11,551 nt of DNA from the NCBI GenBank assembly GCA_028706835.1, contig JAQTVL010000082.1:1-11551 (forward strand). Direction: 5' to 3'. The position numbers were made by a program, and so were the translations under genes. Source of the DNA: Phycisphaerae bacterium. GTDB taxonomy: Bacteria; Planctomycetota; Phycisphaerae; JAJVII01. Below the pieces are notes generated by a model. The model made no database searches, was not told where the DNA came from, and saw only the letters and a list, made by a program, of their open reading frames with translations. Positions 1 to 7,461 of the stretch are shown piece after piece (the first letter of the stretch is position 1; each line of letters starts with the position of its first letter).

Positions 1-227
1 GCCGGGCGTTGGAGAACATCCGGGCGGTGCTGGTCGCCGCCGGGGCGGACATGCGGGACGTGGTGAAGGTGGGCGTCTTTCTCGCGAATATCGCCGACGC
101 CAAGGCGATGAACGAGGTCTACGCCGAGTTCTTCGCGAGCAACCCGCCGGCCCGCACGACCGTCGGCGCGGCCCTGCCCGGCGGGGCATTGGTCGAAATC
201 GACGCGGTAGCCTTGCTACCGGGGTGA
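1..227 (+). CDS. RidA family (YjgF/YER057c/UK114) protein, C-terminal part
   Basis: This is the 3' end of a gene that begins before the window; the frame is open from base 3 and stops with TGA at 225-227. The residues match the second half of RidA proteins: an ALENIRAVLVAAGADMRDVV segment (helix and turn), KVGVFLANIADAKAMNEVY, then PARTTVGAALPGGALVEIDA, which contains the conserved arginine of the RidA active site (ART) and the closing ALVEIDAVAL strand. RidA enzymes are small cytosolic trimers that hydrolyse reactive enamine/imine intermediates released by PLP enzymes, but many paralogues have other roles, so the substrate is not claimed. A TTG at 9 is internal to the family alignment and is not a real start. 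The gene converges on the EPS operon with a 7-nt gap and is probably unrelated to it. Confidence 0.85.
   Translation, partial: RALENIRAVLVAAGADMRDVVKVGVFLANIADAKAMNEVYAEFFASNPPARTTVGAALPGGALVEIDAVALLPG
205..221. terminator. Possible bidirectional hairpin at a convergent gene end
   Basis: CGGTAGC (205-211), a CTT triloop and GCTACCG (215-221) form a perfect 7-bp stem inside the last codons of the RidA gene and just past the stop of the convergent beta-helix gene. No T-tract follows on either strand, so it is not a canonical intrinsic terminator. Its location is the main argument for it; it could be a coding coincidence. Confidence 0.3.
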
Positions 228-234
228 AGAACAG

Positions 235-1587
235 TTACTTGCCCGCTGCCTTCTTCCACGGCAGCGTGCAGCCGATCTGCCGCGGCTTGTCCTTCTGCAC
301 GGCGCCGATGTCTGACCACTTCGCAGCCGGGTTGTCGGGCTGAGTGCTCGGCGTCGCGGCCCCCAGCGCCGGGCTGCCGGCCTTGGGCGAAAAGTCGCCC
401 TTCTCCGGGGCCGCCAGCATCGGGTCGCCGATCGCGTTCTTGCCCGGCGAGCCGATCTGCTTGAGGAAGTCATCGACCTTCAGCTTGCCGTCCTTGCCGT
501 AGGCCACCTGGTAGTCCAGCGGCGAACTGAACAGGTTGCCCGTCATGGTTAGCCCGGCGGCGCTGTCCTCGGCGACGGTGAACACCTGGCGCTTGGCCGC
601 GATGAGGAAGATGTTGTTGCGGAACGTCGCGCCGGAACTCTTGCTCTTTATCTCGACGACGTTGTTGATCTTGTCCGGGCGGGTGTTCACGAACGTGTTG
701 TGCTCGAACAGCACGTTCTTGCACGGCGTGCCCTCGTCGCCCTTGCTCTTGTCGCCGTAGGTCCACTCGATCACCTCGCGATAGCCGCTGCCCCGCGGCC
801 CGTCGACGCAGTCGTTGTAGACCACATTGCCGCGGAACACGCAATCCTGGGCGCCCATCAGCGAGAAGCCCTGGGCGTTGTTCCGCAGCAGGCAGTTCTC
901 GACCAGCGCGTTCCTGATCCCGCCGCCGGCTGCGTTCAACTGCATGCCGCTGTTGCCGTGGTTGTCCTCGCTGGTCACGTTGCGAACGACCGCATTGTGG
1001 CAGCCGACCTGGAGATACAGCCCGTGCGACCCGCCGGAGTCGTGCAGGTGGCAGTTCTCGATCGTCAGGTATTCCGTGCCGAACGAGAAGATCGTCTCCA
1101 TGCCGGTGTGATGCACTTCGCAGTTGCGGATCGTGATGTGATGGCCGAGCAGCGGCTTGCCGTCGGCGGTCCGCCGCCCGGAGGCCGCCGAGATCTTCAT
1201 CCCGTAGTGCGTCTTGTTGGTGATGTCCAGGCCGTCGAACACGATGTAGCTGTAGCCGTTGGGCGTGACGCCCCAGTCGCTGCCCGCGCCGTCGATCTGG
1301 ACGTGCTCGTCCTTGTAGTTGCGGAACGTGATCGGTTTGTCGGCTGTGCCGTCGGCCGAGGGCGCCAGGCCGACCGTGCCGGTGGTCTTGCAGACGTATT
1401 GCCCGGCGCGGAAGAACAGCGTGTCGCCGGCGACGAGCTTTGCCGCCGCTTTGATCGGGCTCTTGAACGGCTTCTCCAGCGTGCCGGGGTTGGCGTCGTC
1501 GCCGTCGGGGGCGACGTAATAGTCGGTCGCCAGGGCAGGGGCTGTCAGGCACAGCAGCATGGCCGATAGCAGCGTTCGTCGGGTCAT
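235..1587 (-). CDS. Secreted right-handed parallel beta-helix protein (pectate-lyase-like fold)
   Basis: A 450-aa exported protein. Residues 1-20 (MTRRTLLSAMLLCLTAPALA) are a signal peptide, followed by YYVAPDGDDANPGT...GDTLFFRAGQY, the opening typical of DUF1565/pectate-lyase-like beta-helix proteins. About eight coils with the pattern 'hxhxNCxhh' follow (ITIRNCEVHH, LTIENCHLHD, ALVENCLLRN, VLFEHNTFVN, ATFRNNIFLI). It closes with GDFSPKAGSPALG and DIGAV, the usual end of such proteins. The fold fits polysaccharide lyases, epimerases and hydrolases; no catalytic set can be assigned, so the activity is unknown. The start at 1587 is chosen over an in-frame one at 1686 because the signal peptide begins here and AAGGAAGG (1595-1602) lies 7 nt upstream. 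Its ATG overlaps the flippase TGA by 4 nt (ATGA), so it is probably translationally coupled and acts on the same polymer, either trimming or modifying it in the periplasm or outside. Confidence 0.85.
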   Translation of the reverse strand: MTRRTLLSAMLLCLTAPALATDYYVAPDGDDANPGTLEKPFKSPIKAAAKLVAGDTLFFRAGQYVCKTTGTVGLAPSADGTADKPITFRNYKDEHVQIDGAGSDWGVTPNGYSYIVFDGLDITNKTHYGMKISAASGRRTADGKPLLGHHITIRNCEVHHTGMETIFSFGTEYLTIENCHLHDSGGSHGLYLQVGCHNAVVRNVTSEDNHGNSGMQLNAAGGGIRNALVENCLLRNNAQGFSLMGAQDCVFRGNVVYNDCVDGPRGSGYREVIEWTYGDKSKGDEGTPCKNVLFEHNTFVNTRPDKINNVVEIKSKSSGATFRNNIFLIAAKRQVFTVAEDSAAGLTMTGNLFSSPLDYQVAYGKDGKLKVDDFLKQIGSPGKNAIGDPMLAAPEKGDFSPKAGSPALGAATPSTQPDNPAAKWSDIGAVQKDKPRQIGCTLPWKKAAGK

Positions 1588-3308
1588 GGGCGATCCTTCC
1601 TTGAAGTATCCGATCCTCGCCTTAACACCAGGGCGATCGATGCCATCACGTATCGTCCGAGCGTCCGGCGATCGTCGCGGCTCCACAGCAGGTCCGTCAG
1701 CAGCAGCAGCACGATCGCCGAAAGGGTCGCAGCCGCCAGGATGTAGTCGCCAATGTAACGCCAGGCCGTCGGAACCGCCAGCAGCAACGGGGCCAACAGG
1801 AGCGGCACGTCACGAGCGGTCAGCCAGGCGCGACGCTCGCGCGACCGCCCCACGAAGACCAACAGCACGCACATCGCAACAGCGGCGCCCAAGGCAGCCG
1901 ACTGGGCGGCGCCGGTCGCCCAGCCGATCCGCACCAGCCAGACGGACGATCCCGCGTGGACGGCCAGCCCCACCGCCGCCGCGACCATGAGCACCCGGCT
2001 GTTGGCCAGCAGATAGGCCTGGGCGATCGGCAGGCAGAGGTGGATCATCCACATGAACATCATCAGCAGCCAGGGCATCAGGGGGGCGGCGCCGACGTAC
2101 TTGCCCGGCAGCAGGGCCTCGATGCCGTAACGGAACAGCACCAGCAGGGCGGCGAGGATCCACAGCGGCCACCCGCTGAGGCGGAAGACCAGCCCGAGCT
2201 GCGCGACTGCCTGGTCGCGCAGCCCTCGCGCCCACAGGTGGTTGGCGCTGTTCTGGGCGGCGGGCCAGACGGCCAATGCCAGCAGTTGCACCGCCTGCAT
2301 CAGATCGCGGGACAGGGCGAACAGGCCGGCCTCGGCGTTGCCGTGCAGTTTGTTGAGGTACCACAGCCCGAAGATCAGGAACAGCATCCACAGTATGTTG
2401 GAGACGGTCATGAAACTGGAGAACCGCAGCAGTTGGCTGGCCGTCTGGCGGAACGACAGTTCCATCGGCTGATGTTGGCCCTGCCATTGCGACAGATGTC
2501 GGATGAGTCCCAGGCCGATCCACACCGCCGACACCAGCAGGCTGACGCCATAGGCAACGGTGAGGACGGAGGCGGCGCCGGGCCACTGAACCATGTGGCC
2601 GGCGCGGAAGGTGACCTTGCCGGCGAGGAACAGCCCGGCGAGGCCGAAGGCCAGGAACGTCACGCCGTGCAGGAACTCAGAGGCCGCCATCGCGCGGTAC
2701 ATCCGCAGCCCGCGGAGCGTGCCCTGAAGGTTCAGGTAAAGCGATAGCACGAGTGTTACCAGCAGGCAGGCCAGGGTGATCCGGAGCAGATAGGCCGCCG
2801 TGGGCGGCGCGGCGCCTGCCGCGGCGGCGGCGCCCTCGAAACTGAACGACGCCATCCACGGCGAGACGGCGGCCAGCGCCAGCGTCAGCCCGGCGGTGAT
2901 GAACGTGGCCAGCCAGAGCCCGCGGCGGACGAACTGGGCGAGTTGCCCGGCCTGTTCATAGTGCGGCACATAGCGTTCGATGCCCACGGGCACGCCCAGC
3001 CGGGCGATCGCGCTGAGCAGGTTGATCAACTGGAGCGCCAGCCGCTGAAGGCCGTACTCCGTCTGGTCGATCAGGTAGGCGAAGGCGATCATGCGGGCCA
3101 GCCCGAGCATGCGCACGGCCAGGATGGTCGGCAGGTAGACGCGGAAGCTGCCGCCGAGGGTGCTCGGCGCGAACAGCCAGCCGGGAGGCGGAGGGGCCGC
3201 CGGCGCCGGGGCGGGGGCAGCCTCGGGGAACCTTTCAATCAGCGGCGTGCCGGGCTCGTCGCCGGGCTCCGACTCGAGCGGCTCGTCCGGTTTCGGCGGC
3301 GTAATCAT
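1584..3308 (-). CDS. Wzx-type oligosaccharide flippase (MOP superfamily polysaccharide transporter)
   Basis: A 574-aa integral membrane protein. Residues 1-45 are a proline/alanine/glutamate-rich, probably cytosolic extension (APAPAPAAPPPP). The rest is a series of about 12-14 hydrophobic helices. The first (FRVYLPTILAVRMLGLARMI) and the following DQTEYGLQRLALQLINLL segment match the start of MOP/RfbX-type flippases, where the segment after helix 1 reads '..eYGl..l..s'. These proteins move undecaprenyl-linked repeat units across the inner membrane. An upstream in-frame extension to 4472 lies inside the polymerase gene in another frame and is rejected. The start at 3308 has GGAG (3316-3319) 7 nt upstream and overlaps the polymerase stop by 4 nt (ATGA). 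The stop overlaps the next gene the same way. The substrate cannot be read from the sequence. The C-terminal tail (SRDDRRTLG...RKDRP) is charged. Confidence 0.88.
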   Translation of the reverse strand: MITPPKPDEPLESEPGDEPGTPLIERFPEAAPAPAPAAPPPPGWLFAPSTLGGSFRVYLPTILAVRMLGLARMIAFAYLIDQTEYGLQRLALQLINLLSAIARLGVPVGIERYVPHYEQAGQLAQFVRRGLWLATFITAGLTLALAAVSPWMASFSFEGAAAAAGAAPPTAAYLLRITLACLLVTLVLSLYLNLQGTLRGLRMYRAMAASEFLHGVTFLAFGLAGLFLAGKVTFRAGHMVQWPGAASVLTVAYGVSLLVSAVWIGLGLIRHLSQWQGQHQPMELSFRQTASQLLRFSSFMTVSNILWMLFLIFGLWYLNKLHGNAEAGLFALSRDLMQAVQLLALAVWPAAQNSANHLWARGLRDQAVAQLGLVFRLSGWPLWILAALLVLFRYGIEALLPGKYVGAAPLMPWLLMMFMWMIHLCLPIAQAYLLANSRVLMVAAAVGLAVHAGSSVWLVRIGWATGAAQSAALGAAVAMCVLLVFVGRSRERRAWLTARDVPLLLAPLLLAVPTAWRYIGDYILAAATLSAIVLLLLTDLLWSRDDRRTLGRYVMASIALVLRRGSDTSRKDRP

Positions 3309-4852
3309 CGAGCGGCTCCGGGCCGGTCGGCCGACCGGACGGCGTGGCTCACGGCGGTTCTGCCTGGAGCCAGCCCGGTCGGCTGAGGGCGAAGCTGGTG
3401 GTAGAGCCCGACGACCAGGCCCCCGGTGAGCAGGAACATGCCGTTGGGGAACGGCGACGAGGTGGTCAGGCGGAACATGGAATCGATGAAGAATGCGGTC
3501 CAGACGATCCAGAAGAACACGACAAACCGCCGGTCGAAGTAGCCGACCGCGGTCGGCGGGATGATGCGATAGAGGCGAATCGACACGGCCAGCAGGCCGA
3601 ACACCAGCATCAGGTATGCGGCCGCCCCGACGACGCCGGTCTCCGCCAGCATCGAAAGGAAGTTGTTGTGCTCGACGGCGTAGGAACCATAGGTAGCCGC
3701 CGGCGAGGCGATCCGACGCATCCGCTCGGACTGACCAGCGGCCTCCTGGAACCGGCCCAGCCCGACGCCGGCCAGCGGGTGGTCGGCGGCCAGTTCCAGG
3801 CTGACCATCGCCAGTTCCGTGCGATTGATGATCGGCTCCTTCGCGGTGACGCCGCCGCGTTCGCGCTGCGGGCTGGTCAACCGGTCCCAGTTGACGGCGA
3901 CGGCCACCACCAGGCCCGCGACCAGGAGCATCGTCAGCACGTAACGGATGTGCCGCGTCCGCGGCCACAGCCAGATCGCGACCAGGGAACATACGAGGAA
4001 CGCCAGCCAGATCGACCGCGTCAGCGTCCAGGCGATCAGCAACGGGAGCGGCAGCGAAATCAGCACGATGGGGATCGCCAGCCAGAATCGCGTCTTGCTT
4101 GCCAGCAGCAGGTTGGCGAACAGGCAGATCACCAGCGTCAGGCCCATGTCCGGGGCGTTGAGGAACGGCCCGCGGACGCGTTCCTGGTGAATGCCCAGGG
4201 TTGGATCGAGGATGTACTTGGGCCAGACCAGGGCGTCCCAGCCGAACTTCTCGCCCAGGCCGACGATCGTCAGGTACAGCCCGAACAGCGTGAAGAACGT
4301 CAGCAGCGTGCGAATCTGGCGCTCGTTGCGGACCGCGCAGACCGCCATGAAGAACACGGCTGCGGGGAACAGGAACCCGGCGAAGAACCGGTAGTAGGGC
4401 GGGCCGATGGCGACCTGGGCGTCCAGCATCGGCGAGGCCCGCCACCCGCCGAGTTGCGCTGCCAGGGCGCACCAGCCGACCAGCAGGACAAGGATCGTTC
4501 CGACGACGGGCGGCCAGCGGAGCTGCACCCGGCCGAGGAATACCGCGATGACGAACAGCGCGACGATGCCGACGAGCAGGATGCGGTCAGCCGTCAGGTT
4601 GAAGAACCCCGGCACCTCCAATGTCCAGAAGAAGGTGGAGAACACCGACGCGACGGCCAGCCAGACCAGCAGCAGCGTCAGCAGGTTGCCGTAGTGGATG
4701 AGCAGCAGCCCGCCGGCCAGAGCCCCGATCGAGCCGAGCACCCACGGCACGGCGGCCGGCGGCAGGAAGAACAGGGGGACGCAGACGGCTGCGGCCAGCG
4801 CCAGCACGATCGCGATGTTCAGCGAATTGTGGGGTGAGGCCTGGGCGTCCAT
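3305..4852 (-). CDS. O-antigen ligase / Wzy-type polymerase family membrane protein
   Basis: A 515-aa polytopic protein with roughly 11-13 hydrophobic segments. Wzy_C/O-antigen-ligase signatures are visible: RVRGPF..APDMG at 225-236, TLTRSIWLAF at 276-285 (family 'T.SRg.wla.'), a large extracytoplasmic loop with HPLAGVGLGRFQ at 358-369, and EHNNFLSMLAETGVVG at 394-409 (family 'HN.fl..l.e.G..G'). The family either polymerises lipid-linked repeat units (Wzy) or transfers polymer to an acceptor (WaaL). Next to a Wzz-like protein, a Wza-like channel and a flippase, the polymerase role is more likely, but sequence alone does not separate the two. The start at 4852 gives a sensible N-terminus (MDAQASPHNSLNIAIVLALA) but has only a weak Shine-Dalgarno; the leader is made of GCTGA repeats. 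It ends in ATGA overlap with the flippase. The last 25 residues or so are polar. Confidence 0.88.
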   Translation of the reverse strand: MDAQASPHNSLNIAIVLALAAAVCVPLFFLPPAAVPWVLGSIGALAGGLLLIHYGNLLTLLLVWLAVASVFSTFFWTLEVPGFFNLTADRILLVGIVALFVIAVFLGRVQLRWPPVVGTILVLLVGWCALAAQLGGWRASPMLDAQVAIGPPYYRFFAGFLFPAAVFFMAVCAVRNERQIRTLLTFFTLFGLYLTIVGLGEKFGWDALVWPKYILDPTLGIHQERVRGPFLNAPDMGLTLVICLFANLLLASKTRFWLAIPIVLISLPLPLLIAWTLTRSIWLAFLVCSLVAIWLWPRTRHIRYVLTMLLVAGLVVAVAVNWDRLTSPQRERGGVTAKEPIINRTELAMVSLELAADHPLAGVGLGRFQEAAGQSERMRRIASPAATYGSYAVEHNNFLSMLAETGVVGAAAYLMLVFGLLAVSIRLYRIIPPTAVGYFDRRFVVFFWIVWTAFFIDSMFRLTTSSPFPNGMFLLTGGLVVGLYHQLRPQPTGLAPGRTAVSHAVRSADRPGAAR

Positions 4853-4862
4853 AAGACGTAGC

Positions 4863-4890
4863 TTTCAGCATTCAGCGATCAGCACTCAGC
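4863..4890. repeat. Four tandem 7-bp NNTCAGC units, with an inverted copy downstream
   Basis: In the 107-nt gap between the kinase-like gene and the polymerase gene, TTTCAGC, ATTCAGC, GATCAGC and ACTCAGC follow each other without spacing. GCTTTCAGC (4861-4869) has an exact inverted partner GCTGAAAGC at 4931-4939, and further GCTGA/CAGC pieces lie at 4944-4970. In the transcript this could form a hairpin just ahead of the polymerase start. Units are too short and degenerate for CRISPR. Confidence 0.8.
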
Positions 4891-4959
4891 CTGAGGCATT
4901 CAAAGCGGGGCGCGGCCATCGTTGCGGACCGCTGAAAGCCGGTCGCTGACAGCTTCTTC

Positions 4960-5655
4960 TCAGCTTCTGCTGTAGAGGAACCGCGGGACCGGGTAGCGGC
5001 GCTTGTTCAGGACGACGCCGAGCACGCGGCCTCGGCCGAGTTCGATCCGCTTCTTGGCCTCCGCCAGCGACTCCCGCCGGGTCGCGCCGGCCTCGGCCAC
5101 CAGCACCACGCCGTCGAACAGCGGGGCGAGGATCTGGGCGTCCGGGAACAGGTTGGCGGCGGAGCAGTCGCACAGCAGGTATTCGTGGCGTTCCGCCAAC
5201 TGGGCGATCAGGTCGCGAAGCTTGTCGCCGGCGACCACCGGCAGCGCCGCGTCCGGACGGGCGCCCGACGGATAAAGCGTCAGGTTGGCCGACGCCACCG
5301 GCTGGGCGACCTGATCGAGCGTCGCGCGTCCCGCCAGCACGTCGGCCAGCCCGGGTTCCGGGTTGGCGCCGAGCAGCCGGGCGAGTTGCGGGTATCGCAG
5401 GTTCAGGTCGATCAGGGCGATCCGGCGGTTGTAGTGGATGGTCGCCCCGGTGATGGCGGCGCCCGCCACCAGCGTCGAGACGCCCTCCTTCCGCCCGGCG
5501 GCCGTGAACAATACGCTTCGCACCGACGAGGCCGACTCGGCGAACACGGCGCCCCAGACCTGGTCGAACCCCGGCTGGGCCGACGCGCGAACCTTCGCCC
5601 CGACGGCGGACTGCGAGGAGTCAGGCGCTTCAATCGATGCGTTCATCTCGTCCAT
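4960..5655 (-). CDS. BY-kinase/CpsD-like P-loop protein with degenerate Walker A
   Basis: A 231-aa cytosolic protein of the CpsD/CapB-MinD class, which partners Wzz-type co-polymerases in EPS assembly. Visible landmarks: SVLFTAAGRKEGVST at 47-61, which takes the place of Walker A; IALIDLNLRYP at 79-89, which takes the place of the Walker A' motif 'hhhDxDxR'; PGLADVLAG at 101-109 (family 'GL.dvL.g'); EYLLCD at 148-153 as Walker B; and VLVAEAGATRRESLAEA near 174-190. The normal GEGKST reads KEGVST, so Val59 replaces the ATP-binding lysine, and Asn85 replaces the second Asp of Walker A'. The tail YPVPRFLYSRS has just two tyrosines (221, 228), not a tyrosine cluster. ATP hydrolysis or kinase activity is therefore doubtful; a structural or regulatory role with the Wzz-like protein is more likely. 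The start is supported by AGGTGA (5659-5664), with AGG 6 nt from the ATG. Confidence 0.85.
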   Translation of the reverse strand: MDEMNASIEAPDSSQSAVGAKVRASAQPGFDQVWGAVFAESASSVRSVLFTAAGRKEGVSTLVAGAAITGATIHYNRRIALIDLNLRYPQLARLLGANPEPGLADVLAGRATLDQVAQPVASANLTLYPSGARPDAALPVVAGDKLRDLIAQLAERHEYLLCDCSAANLFPDAQILAPLFDGVVLVAEAGATRRESLAEAKKRIELGRGRVLGVVLNKRRYPVPRFLYSRS

Positions 5656-5658
5656 GGT

Positions 5659-5664
5659 TCACCT
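5659..5664 (-). promoter_or_regulatory. Ribosome binding site of the kinase-like gene
   Basis: AGGTGA followed by ACC and the ATG at 5655. Aligned to the anti-Shine-Dalgarno, AGG is 6 nt from the start, which favours Met1 over Met4 (5646). The Wzz-like gene has almost the same leader (AAAGGTGAACCG). Confidence 0.7.
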
Positions 5665-5675
5665 GAAATCTGCGA

Positions 5676-5747
5676 ATAGGACTCATAGGACCTATGGGAC
5701 GCATGGGATTCACGGGGCCGATAGGCCGCATCGGTCCTGTACGTCGC
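5676..5747. repeat. Degenerate 9-bp tandem repeat, about 7-8 units
   Basis: The 104-nt gap between the Wzz-like gene and the kinase-like gene is filled by 9-mers in register: ATAGGACTC, ATAGGACCT, ATGGGACGC, ATGGGATTC, ACGGGGCCG, ATAGGCCGC, ATCGGTCCT and a last poorly matching unit. The consensus is roughly ATRGGACNC, decaying from left to right. Read on the plus strand it gives a collagen-like G-x-x pattern, but there is no sign that this is translated. Function unknown. Confidence 0.8.
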
Positions 5748-5759
5748 ATTCTTCTGCCG

Positions 5760-7361
5760 TCAGCTTCCGCCCTGCACGGGCCGGCGGACCGCCTTGCTCA
5801 CCGACGCCAACACCGGCACGCCGAGGTAGCGCTCCACGTCCTCGGTCGACTTGACCGTGTGGTCGTAGAAGTCCGCCAGGAACACGTACGTCAACGCCAG
5901 CAGCACCGCCACCACCGAGGCGATCAGCATGTTCAGCCAGCGAACCGGGCGAACCGGCTCGTCCGGCGTGGCCACCTGGGCGTCCACGCACTTGAGCTTG
6001 GAGAACGCCAGCGAGCCGAGATAGGCCTGCCGGGCCCGGTTGGCTTCGCTCAACTGGCGTTGCCAGTCCTGTTCGAGGGTCGTCCGCTCGGCGTCGAGCC
6101 GGGTGAGTTTCGCGATCTCGCTGCCCAGCGCCGTCGAACCGCCGACCGTCGACCCGGCGCCGGCCTCGGCGCTAAGCCGGTTGATCTCTGTCTGCGTGTT
6201 AATCAGGCCGGACTTCAGGGCGCCGAGCAACTGCTCCCGCAGGCCGTCGATCTGCGCCTTGGTCTGCTTGAGCGGCTCGAAATCGGCGGTGTACTGCTGC
6301 TCCATCTGGATTCGGCTGGCGGACTTCTCCGCCAGTTGGCGGGTGCACTCAGTTACCGCGGGGTTGTCCTTGCGAATCCGCTCCGGGATGGGAATCTGCT
6401 CCAGCCAGGCCTTCGGGTCGTCCTTGGCCTTCTCGATCCGCCTGATCGACACGTCGATGTCCTCGGCCAGCTTCTTGAGGCCCGCCAGTTCGACCGTGGC
6501 GGCGGCCGCCCGCTCCTGGCCGGTCGTTCGCACCCGCCCCTCGCCCACGTCGCCCGCCGGGTTCTTCACCAGGCTGATAATCGTGGTTGCGGTGGGCCCG
6601 AGCTGGTTGATGCAGTCGGCATAATTCTTTCGGGCGGGGTCGTAGCGCTTCTCGATGTCTGCCTGGCTGTCGCCGGCGGCGAGCATCCGGTCCTTGAGGA
6701 TTCGCAACACCTGCTCGTGGTAGGCGTAGATGAACTCCTGGGTGAGGAGGTCGGCCCGCTGCCTGGCCAGCGCAGCCGTGGCGTCATCGGCGGCCTTGCC
6801 GGTCAGTTTCGAGGGTAGGTCGGCACTGTTGGCGCGGACGAAAATGGTGAAGATCTGGCTCTTGCCGGTGGTCTGCCCGCCCGGCACTTCCATGCGGACC
6901 TGCTTGCGGAAGGCCTTCAGGTCGTCCTGCGAAACCTTGGCCGCGGCCTTATCGATCTCCTGCGCCTCCCGGATCGCCGCATCAGGCTTGCCCACGCTGG
7001 CGGGCGGATTGTCCGCGTCCACCGGCAGCGGCCAGATGCGGGCGTTGGCCTTGGCCAGCCCCGGAGTCTGCACTCGGGCCAGCGTTCGGCGGAGCACCGT
7101 GTCGCCGGTCAGAATCTCATACTGCGTCTTGAGCACGACCTCCCAGACGGAGTCGCTGCGGATGTCGCCGGACAGGGACTGATCCGCCTCGCTGATCGGC
7201 GACATGATCGTCACGTGGGTCTCGTAGACCCTGGCCATGTAGTCCGTGGCGAACCACATGCCGACGACGATCAGGACCACGATCGCCAGGGCGGATATCC
7301 AGCGGGTGAACAGCACGCGCAGGATGTCCCGGATCGTACGATGTTGCCAGCTCTCGGCCAT
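5760..7361 (-). CDS. Wzz/GumC-type polysaccharide co-polymerase (chain-length determinant)
   Basis: A 533-aa inner-membrane protein with one transmembrane helix at each end: about residues 21-38 (WISALAIVVLIVVGMWF) and 477-495 (NMLIASVVAVLLALTYVFL). Between them is a long periplasmic region with heptad-rich, coiled-coil-like helices (about 190-450; e.g. AELAGLKKLAEDIDV, LDAERTTLEQDWQRQL). The C-terminus carries DHTVKSTEDVERYLGVPVLASV, the conserved cytosolic end of Wzz/GumC proteins. No kinase domain is fused to it; the kinase-like protein is the next gene. Such proteins set polymer length and link the Wzy polymerase to the Wza channel. The long periplasmic part places it with the larger GumC/Wzc-type members. 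The start at 7361, not the in-frame 7421, is supported by AAAGGTGA (7366-7373); upstream codons would lie in a repeat-bearing gap. Confidence 0.9.
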   Translation of the reverse strand: MAESWQHRTIRDILRVLFTRWISALAIVVLIVVGMWFATDYMARVYETHVTIMSPISEADQSLSGDIRSDSVWEVVLKTQYEILTGDTVLRRTLARVQTPGLAKANARIWPLPVDADNPPASVGKPDAAIREAQEIDKAAAKVSQDDLKAFRKQVRMEVPGGQTTGKSQIFTIFVRANSADLPSKLTGKAADDATAALARQRADLLTQEFIYAYHEQVLRILKDRMLAAGDSQADIEKRYDPARKNYADCINQLGPTATTIISLVKNPAGDVGEGRVRTTGQERAAAATVELAGLKKLAEDIDVSIRRIEKAKDDPKAWLEQIPIPERIRKDNPAVTECTRQLAEKSASRIQMEQQYTADFEPLKQTKAQIDGLREQLLGALKSGLINTQTEINRLSAEAGAGSTVGGSTALGSEIAKLTRLDAERTTLEQDWQRQLSEANRARQAYLGSLAFSKLKCVDAQVATPDEPVRPVRWLNMLIASVVAVLLALTYVFLADFYDHTVKSTEDVERYLGVPVLASVSKAVRRPVQGGS

Positions 7362-7365
7362 CGGT

Positions 7366-7373
7366 TCACCTTT
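7366..7373 (-). promoter_or_regulatory. Ribosome binding site of the Wzz-like gene
   Basis: AAAGGTGA followed by ACCG and the ATG at 7361, with AGG 7 nt away. It decides the start against an in-frame ATG at 7421. Confidence 0.7.
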
Positions 7374-7380
7374 CAGGATG

Positions 7381-7461
7381 CCAATGACGAATGTCCAATG
7401 ACGAATGAATCGTCGCCCCATTGGTCATTCGTCATTTGACATTCATTTGTCATTCGTCATT
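7381..7461. repeat. Direct and inverted copies of a 12-bp AATGACGAATGA element
   Basis: The 122-nt gap between the Wza-like and Wzz-like genes holds two 14-bp direct copies, CCAATGACGAATGT (7381-7394) and CCAATGACGAATGA (7395-7408), and two inverted copies TCATTCGTCATT (7425-7436 and 7450-7461). Copies 7397-7408 and 7425-7436 are exact 12-bp inverted partners 16 nt apart and would form a stable stem in RNA. A related piece, CCGTCATTCGTC, occurs at 8614-8625 in the gap before the Wza-like gene. Confidence 0.85.

Noticed and set aside
700..1569. Plus-strand frame of 289 codons
   Set aside because: It is the complement of the beta-helix gene with no recognisable domain and no matching ribosome site; the minus frame has a signal peptide and repeats.
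3309..4472. N-terminal extension of the flippase frame
   Set aside because: It reads through the polymerase gene in another frame and is Arg/Pro/Gly-rich; the ATGA overlap and Shine-Dalgarno support 3308.
3344..4837. Long plus-strand frame of 497 codons
   Set aside because: It is rich in Gln, Arg, Asp and His, without hydrophobic cores, as expected for the complement of a GC-rich membrane-protein gene; the opposite strand encodes a clear Wzy/WaaL protein.
5694..6818. Plus-strand reading frame with a collagen-like G-x-x start
   Set aside because: The G-x-x pattern comes from the 9-bp repeat, and the rest is the complement of the Wzz-like gene, which has clear family motifs.
7381..7461. CRISPR array
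   Set aside because: Units are only 12-14 bp, partly inverted and without uniform spacers; no cas genes are present.
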